64,000 nucleotides of DNA. Source: Owenia fusiformis (lineage: Eukaryota > Annelida > Polychaeta > Sabellida > Oweniidae). The DNA lies in assembly GCA_903813345.2 (NCBI GenBank), contig CAIIXF020000009.1, positions 26,820,740-26,884,739 of the forward strand. Reading direction: 5' to 3'. Numbering within the stretch: position 1 is the stretch's first letter; each line of letters begins with the position of its first letter. The position numbers and the translations under genes were made by a program. Shown piece after piece: positions 59,251 through 64,000 of the stretch. The notes under the pieces are model-generated. The model had not been told where the DNA came from. It saw only the letters and a list, made by a program, of their open reading frames with translations, and did no database searches.

Positions 59251-60645
59251 TATACCACTGACTATCATGTGTTTATTTATTTAGAATCATGTCCTTATTT
59301 ATGTAGAACTTGTAACATTGTACCTGACTTGGATATTATGGATTATTGGTTGGGTGTCATATTTATGGAATATTGAACTGCTGACTAACAGACCACCATA
59401 TGTTGCCGTATGTTCCACCTACTTGCATAGAATCTATATTATGGTCATAAAATTAATACCTCATTGCACTTAACATCAAACCAGATCTATGCTGAATATA
59501 TGTAATTAATCTTGCCTCAAGACTAGTGTATACCCCCCCCTCTCCTATGTACTGTGTGCATTAGTCTCATTCTACTTAGTATATATTAAATAAAACATAA
59601 TACTGATTATTAAATGTAGTGAAATATATTATTTCCATTAAACCATTTTCTGTTGGTCTATAGAATGTAACCAGTTCTACAGCAGATGTAAAGGGTCTTG
59701 TTACTCTAGCTATAAACGAAGCTCTCTTTTAAGAAGCGAAGTCAAACAAATGCAGAAAGACATCTTTTAAGTATATTGATAAAAAGCAGAAAAAATCAGG
59801 TCCTCATTTTTATATAAAATACGAAGCAGTGTATAGAGGTCGAATTATTTATACAGGTGATCTTGTTCTATTCCAGGATTAGCAACATTACATTATAATC
59901 CTCCTAATTCCCATCGCTCATCCACTTAACTGGATTACTAGGTCTAGTATTCCTATATTTCATGAATGTCCAGGTATTATCTCAAATAGTTTCCTGTAAG
60001 ACCCACTTATAAACTAAATACTCCCTTACACAGATTATTTCACCTCTATCATGTATATTGAGTTCACCACAAAATTATATAAATTCTAATAACGTACATA
60101 CATTAACATAATAGTGCTTTTCAGTGTTTTCACTATTTGATAGGATGTTCATGTTTAGAGTGAAGATAGTATGGATACTTTGCTTTGCCCTCTTTGATCA
60201 TTTGATTTTTCTTACCTTCAAGATACTTACAGCATGGTAAACATGATCATACTTAGATATTTAATTAGCTACTAAGTTTACTACTTAACTTTCTGAAGTA
60301 AATCTTGGGTTTCTATGGTGCTGTGGTTCCCTTAGAAAAATTCAAGTTTTTCTGATAATTCATTTGAAATGCTATAAGTGCTTCAATTTTTGTAGACAAT
60401 AAATAAAAGTAAATTATATGGCATGGGGTTTAAGATATAACGTTTATTCAAATTGTATCTCCTCAAAGATATCGAATCTGACAGCCATTTTAGTTATCAT
60501 AAACTTCTGAAAGTTTCACTTTTAATTTGAAGTTTTCGAATAAAAAACTATTTTACTACCATCAGCCATTTTTCCATGTTTGATCAGATGATGGATAATG
60601 TGAATACTTCCAGCCTCTCAACTTGAGCTCAATCTAAGACGACGT

Positions 60646-60830
60646 GGGCTCACTGTTTGCCACCATGTGAAAACTTTTGGGCACCCGATAGGGCACGGCA
60701 TAGATACACAGTTGGCAAAATAAATAGTTTTACAGCAAATATCACCCATGACACCAAATACAAAAAATAATTCAATTCAAAATTAATGCCCCAAAATTAG
60801 CTAGACGGTGATGAACGGAGAGCCCACATG
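60646..60830. repeat. dispersed repeat, copy 2 (GTGGGCTCACTG)
   Basis: Begins GTGGGCTCACTGTTTGCC and ends GAGAGCCCACATGG, the ends being short inverted repeats. Related to 25145-25335. Confidence 0.5.
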
Positions 60831-62578
60831 GCTAATGTGACAGCTACTTTATTTTTTACCTCGCTATCCTTCTCATCTTCTTGGTTAAGCGTGACCCCTG
60901 CTACCTCATTCTCATTCTCTATAAATAACTGAATGAGGAATGAGTGGTAGATATCAGTAAAAGCTATAGGTTCATTAGTACACTGTACATTATCTTTCAG
61001 TATTCCCTATCCAGTTCTCATTGCCACAATTTCATCATCAATGTCAATCTGACCTTCATGATTGATGGTAACGAATACAATAAAAGCAATTTATCTTAAT
61101 ATATATAATGTCATTCAATTGTTCAAGCAATTTTCTCCTCGATTTATGCTACAGTTATCTGGTCAATACAATAATGTTTTAGATAAATTCACTATGTGGC
61201 ATTCTTATTATGAAAGACTTGTTTTCCCTTGTAAATCAGTTTTAATGTTCGAATTACCCTTAGTGTCTGTCGGCTGAGCCTAATGGGTCTAATGCTGAAG
61301 CCAGATGATGTAGGTGATTGAACCCCTCTTTTAAACAAGCAAATCAAGTTATTTGAAAGGGCATGTTGTATCTTTTATAACATGTATTTGACTTTTTGTT
61401 GCGGCTCATTGATGAGGGGAATTAACGTAAATGAGTTGGGATGAATTGTACTATACCAAGTATCTTAATTCTTGGTCCAAGGGTATTTCAATTAATTTCA
61501 TGAGTTGAGACAGCGATGCCCGATCTCGAAAGATGAGCTTACTGTCAATGTGATAGATAATGAGGGGAGAAATACAGATGCAGGTTTTGCAGGACTATGT
61601 GATGAGCATCAAACAATCTGAACCATTTAAGTAGGGCTACAGAAGGAAATGCCTATGTTTACTAAAATCACCCATTTTGAGGAATTTTGTAATTCTATTA
61701 AACTGTCAGCTATTTTTCCTTTTTTTTGCTTATATTGCCTGAAGTCAGAAATGCTATTGAAACTTGTAACAATGAGGTATAACTGTTGAACAATGACTAT
61801 AAACTCAGGATATGTATTGTGCTCTTTGGTTATTGAACTACCTAAGGTCAAAGTGATCCCGACTAGCTGCTGCAAGCTAATTGTTATGCAGAGACAATAT
61901 TGTTGCCGTGTAACTGCATCTAGGAAACACTTATATACCTGTTTCAATCTATTTTATTGAGTCAGCTTCATCTGTCCTGACTTATTGAGGGGAATTGACA
62001 TTTTGACTGAAAAGCAGGGGGATAAGGAAGGATACCTTTATTTTTCTGTCCAGATCATCTGTCCATTCATACAACTGGATTAGATCTAATAAGTTTCCTC
62101 TGGCAGGTAGTTGACAGTTTCCCGTCCCACCCATGCGTTTATACATTGCTAGCCTATAAAACATATTCTGCGAGGGTCTGATCAAAACCCTTGAAAGCTT
62201 AAGAGTTAGTATTTTAATTTCTTTTATCAAATGAATTTCCTTTGCATTTGATTGACCCAGACTCTTCATACCATTTGATGATTTGCAAGTCTACAGACAT
62301 AGGCCACTTACTTGAATAAAGAGTCTCTCAAAAGTGTAATGTCATTACCCCATGTTGAAGGGTAAGCATCTTCAGTCAAGTATAGCGCTGGAACTGATCT
62401 TGCAACCCAAGATCAACAAGAGAGACCTGAATCTTCCATCAAGGATTTTCGAGTTTGAAAGATATAAGGAAAAGATGAAGAGTCATGTGAAAGCATAATT
62501 CTCCTCATCTCATTTCAACCATTAGATGTGATTGGAAAAATACTGAAAAATATCAAGATACAACTTTATTCAGTACTA

Positions 62579-63719
62579 CAGTAAAACCTGTCTAATCCGA
62601 ACGCCATTCGAACCGGCTTAAAGCATTCAGATTAGGAGCTCTTCAGATTTCGAGGTTTTTGCATAGTGCTTGCAACGGTAATGGATCTCACTGCCGGTAA
62701 ATTTCACCTCCATTACCTTACCGTTACCGATAATCGTTGATACTGATAATGTTCCTAAAATCCCGGGGAAAAACCTGAAAGTGAAACTAAAATATTTGGA
62801 AAAATCCTTAACGAAGCCGATTTCTCAGCTTGATTTCCCGCTCACATCAACTAAAGTGGATATATTGTATCATTGTGTATCTCGTGTGTGATTGTGTATC
62901 GTTTGGAAGTCTTTGAATGATAATATAGAGTGAATTCGATCAAAATTGATCAAACTATTTGTGTTTGTTTTTACTTCACCGAAATATCACGTCACGTGAT
63001 TTGTTAATCTCGCGGCACGGGAGATGATTGACAGAAGTGGGTGGGGTTTTGCTTATCCTCCCGCCTTTTACGAATGCTTTGCAGTTGATTGACAGATTAG
63101 CTCTTCAAATGTGGAGATTGAAATATACATGATTGATAAAATATTCTTAAACGATCATTGTTTCGTAAATTTGACAATAGATCGCAATGCCAATCATCAT
63201 GTTGTAGCAGCATGGCGATTATCGGCAATGGATTTCATTACCGGCAATTGAGAGTATCTACTGCCGCTGCCGACAACCCGGCATTACCGTAAGGCACTAT
63301 TTTTGCATTCATGAGATTCCAGATTCTGAAGAAATGTGAACACATTCTTGGTACATATTTATAGTTCTTTGACCACATAGCTTTACGGCATTTCAGAAAT
63401 TTGAAAATTTGATTCAAATGAATCTAGTCATGTTTGAAATCCCTAGATATAATCAAGACCATTCAAGTTTTTTTCAAGGTTTTGATATCATAACAATATT
63501 TGAGCAATTTTGAATGAAAAATGTGAAATTTTATGAAAAGTGTCCAGATTAGACAGGTTAATTTTCCAAAATGACTGTTCAATGTTCAAATTGAGAGGTG
63601 TTCATATTTCAAGTTTTTTTAACATGGGAGTCAATGGGAGGAAAAAATGGAACCAAAAAAAGTGTTCAGATTGGGATGTGTTCAGATGAGCCAGGTATTC
63701 AGATATACAGGTTCTACTG
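62579..63719. mobile_element. pogo/Tigger-like element, non-autonomous
   Basis: Flanked by TA on both sides, with ends CAGTAAAACCTGTCTAATCC and, inverted, CAGTAGAACCTG. No transposase frame. A hAT-like MITE is nested at 62664-63299, leaving about 500 bp of the element itself. Confidence 0.8.
62664..63299. mobile_element. hAT-like MITE nested in the pogo-like element
   Basis: 636 bp, flanked by TTTTTGCA at 62656-62663 and 63300-63307. The ends are TAGTGCTTGCAACGGTAATG and, inverted, TAGTGCCTTACGGTAATG. Non-coding, with several CGGTAATG-type repeats inside the ends. Confidence 0.85.
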
Positions 63720-64000
63720 TAATTTATTAATTAAAAGCAGGGAGTTGTATGTTAATGTAAGAATAATTTCAGATACTTCAGGATTCTTATATTGATATAA
63801 CTGATGTGTACATATTGAAACTTTTTAAAATCTATTTCTGCACTCTGATATATTTTGACTTAGTATACTCATGTTTGCTTAGAAATGCATTACGAGGTTA
63901 GTTTTTATTAGCAAAGGGCAATAGCAATGTTTCCTTAGGGAACATTTTTCAAGCATTAACTTGATTTGAGTCAGAAAATGTAATTCATTATCCACTCCTT
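63720..64000. other. BK channel intron, right edge
   Basis: No feature seen. Confidence 0.4.

Larger units (their letters stand above)
57381..62578. other. BK channel first intron, no exon seen
   Basis: It contains a repeated GGGGGGAATCAGAGACTCGTC phrase at about 57481-57570, a hairpin at about 59142-59250, a repeat shared with 4960-5005 at about 59712-59752, and the dispersed repeat at 60646-60830. The frames at 61062, 61627 and 61982 have no recognisable content. Confidence 0.5.

Noticed and set aside
61982-62269. 95-residue minus-strand frame
   Set aside because: No domain, no splice context, and no match to BK channel exons.

Overview
The window is AT-rich animal nuclear DNA. It holds interrupted genes with GT-AG introns, recognisable bilaterian orthologs and very dense small transposons. 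I cannot name the species. The gene content and the mix of CACTA, hAT, pogo/mariner, Harbinger-like and non-LTR elements suggest a marine invertebrate, perhaps lophotrochozoan or ambulacrarian (inference).

The genic part runs from about 15.9 kb to the right edge. A RUFY1/2/3-type gene (RUN domain plus coiled coil, endosome/lysosome adaptor family) lies on the minus strand in at least 11 exons, between 44438 and 15929, and continues beyond the left part of the window where I see no further exon. It has two alternative coding first exons, at 44.4 kb and 39.2 kb, which join the shared exon 2 in the same phase. An intronless nodulin-like MFS transporter gene (36223-34755) sits inside a RUFY intron on the same strand and carries one frameshift. 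Head to head with the upstream RUFY start, 147 bp away, is COX19 (44586-47027, plus, 3 exons), a twin-CX9C cytochrome c oxidase assembly factor. Convergent with COX19 is TEFM (52386-50384, minus, three exons seen), the mitochondrial transcription elongation factor; its first exon was not securely found. Divergent from TEFM, the first coding exon of a BK/slowpoke potassium channel lies at 57066-57380 (plus), with the rest beyond the right edge.

The first 15.9 kb is repeat-built. A 3-kb DNA transposon (596-3570) has long inverted ends, a symmetric array of GGCGCGCAGTTTG-like motifs and remnants of an unidentified transposase-like protein, and a 465-bp foldback MITE is inserted in its left end. 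A 6.6-kb CACTA-type element (4364-10955, 3-bp target duplication GTA) interrupts copy 1 of a tandem duplication. Copy 2 (12415-13412) preserves the empty target site, and also the empty site of a 665-bp truncated LINE.

Introns and intergenic spaces hold about twenty more elements whose ends and target duplications can be read directly: hAT-like MITEs with 5- and 8-bp duplications, pogo and mariner elements with TA, a Harbinger-like MITE with TAA, a non-LTR retrotransposon with a nearly complete reverse transcriptase, a 30-bp minisatellite, nested stacks at 52.8-54.9 kb and 62.6-63.7 kb, and an exactly matching 127-bp inverted repeat between TEFM and the BK channel.
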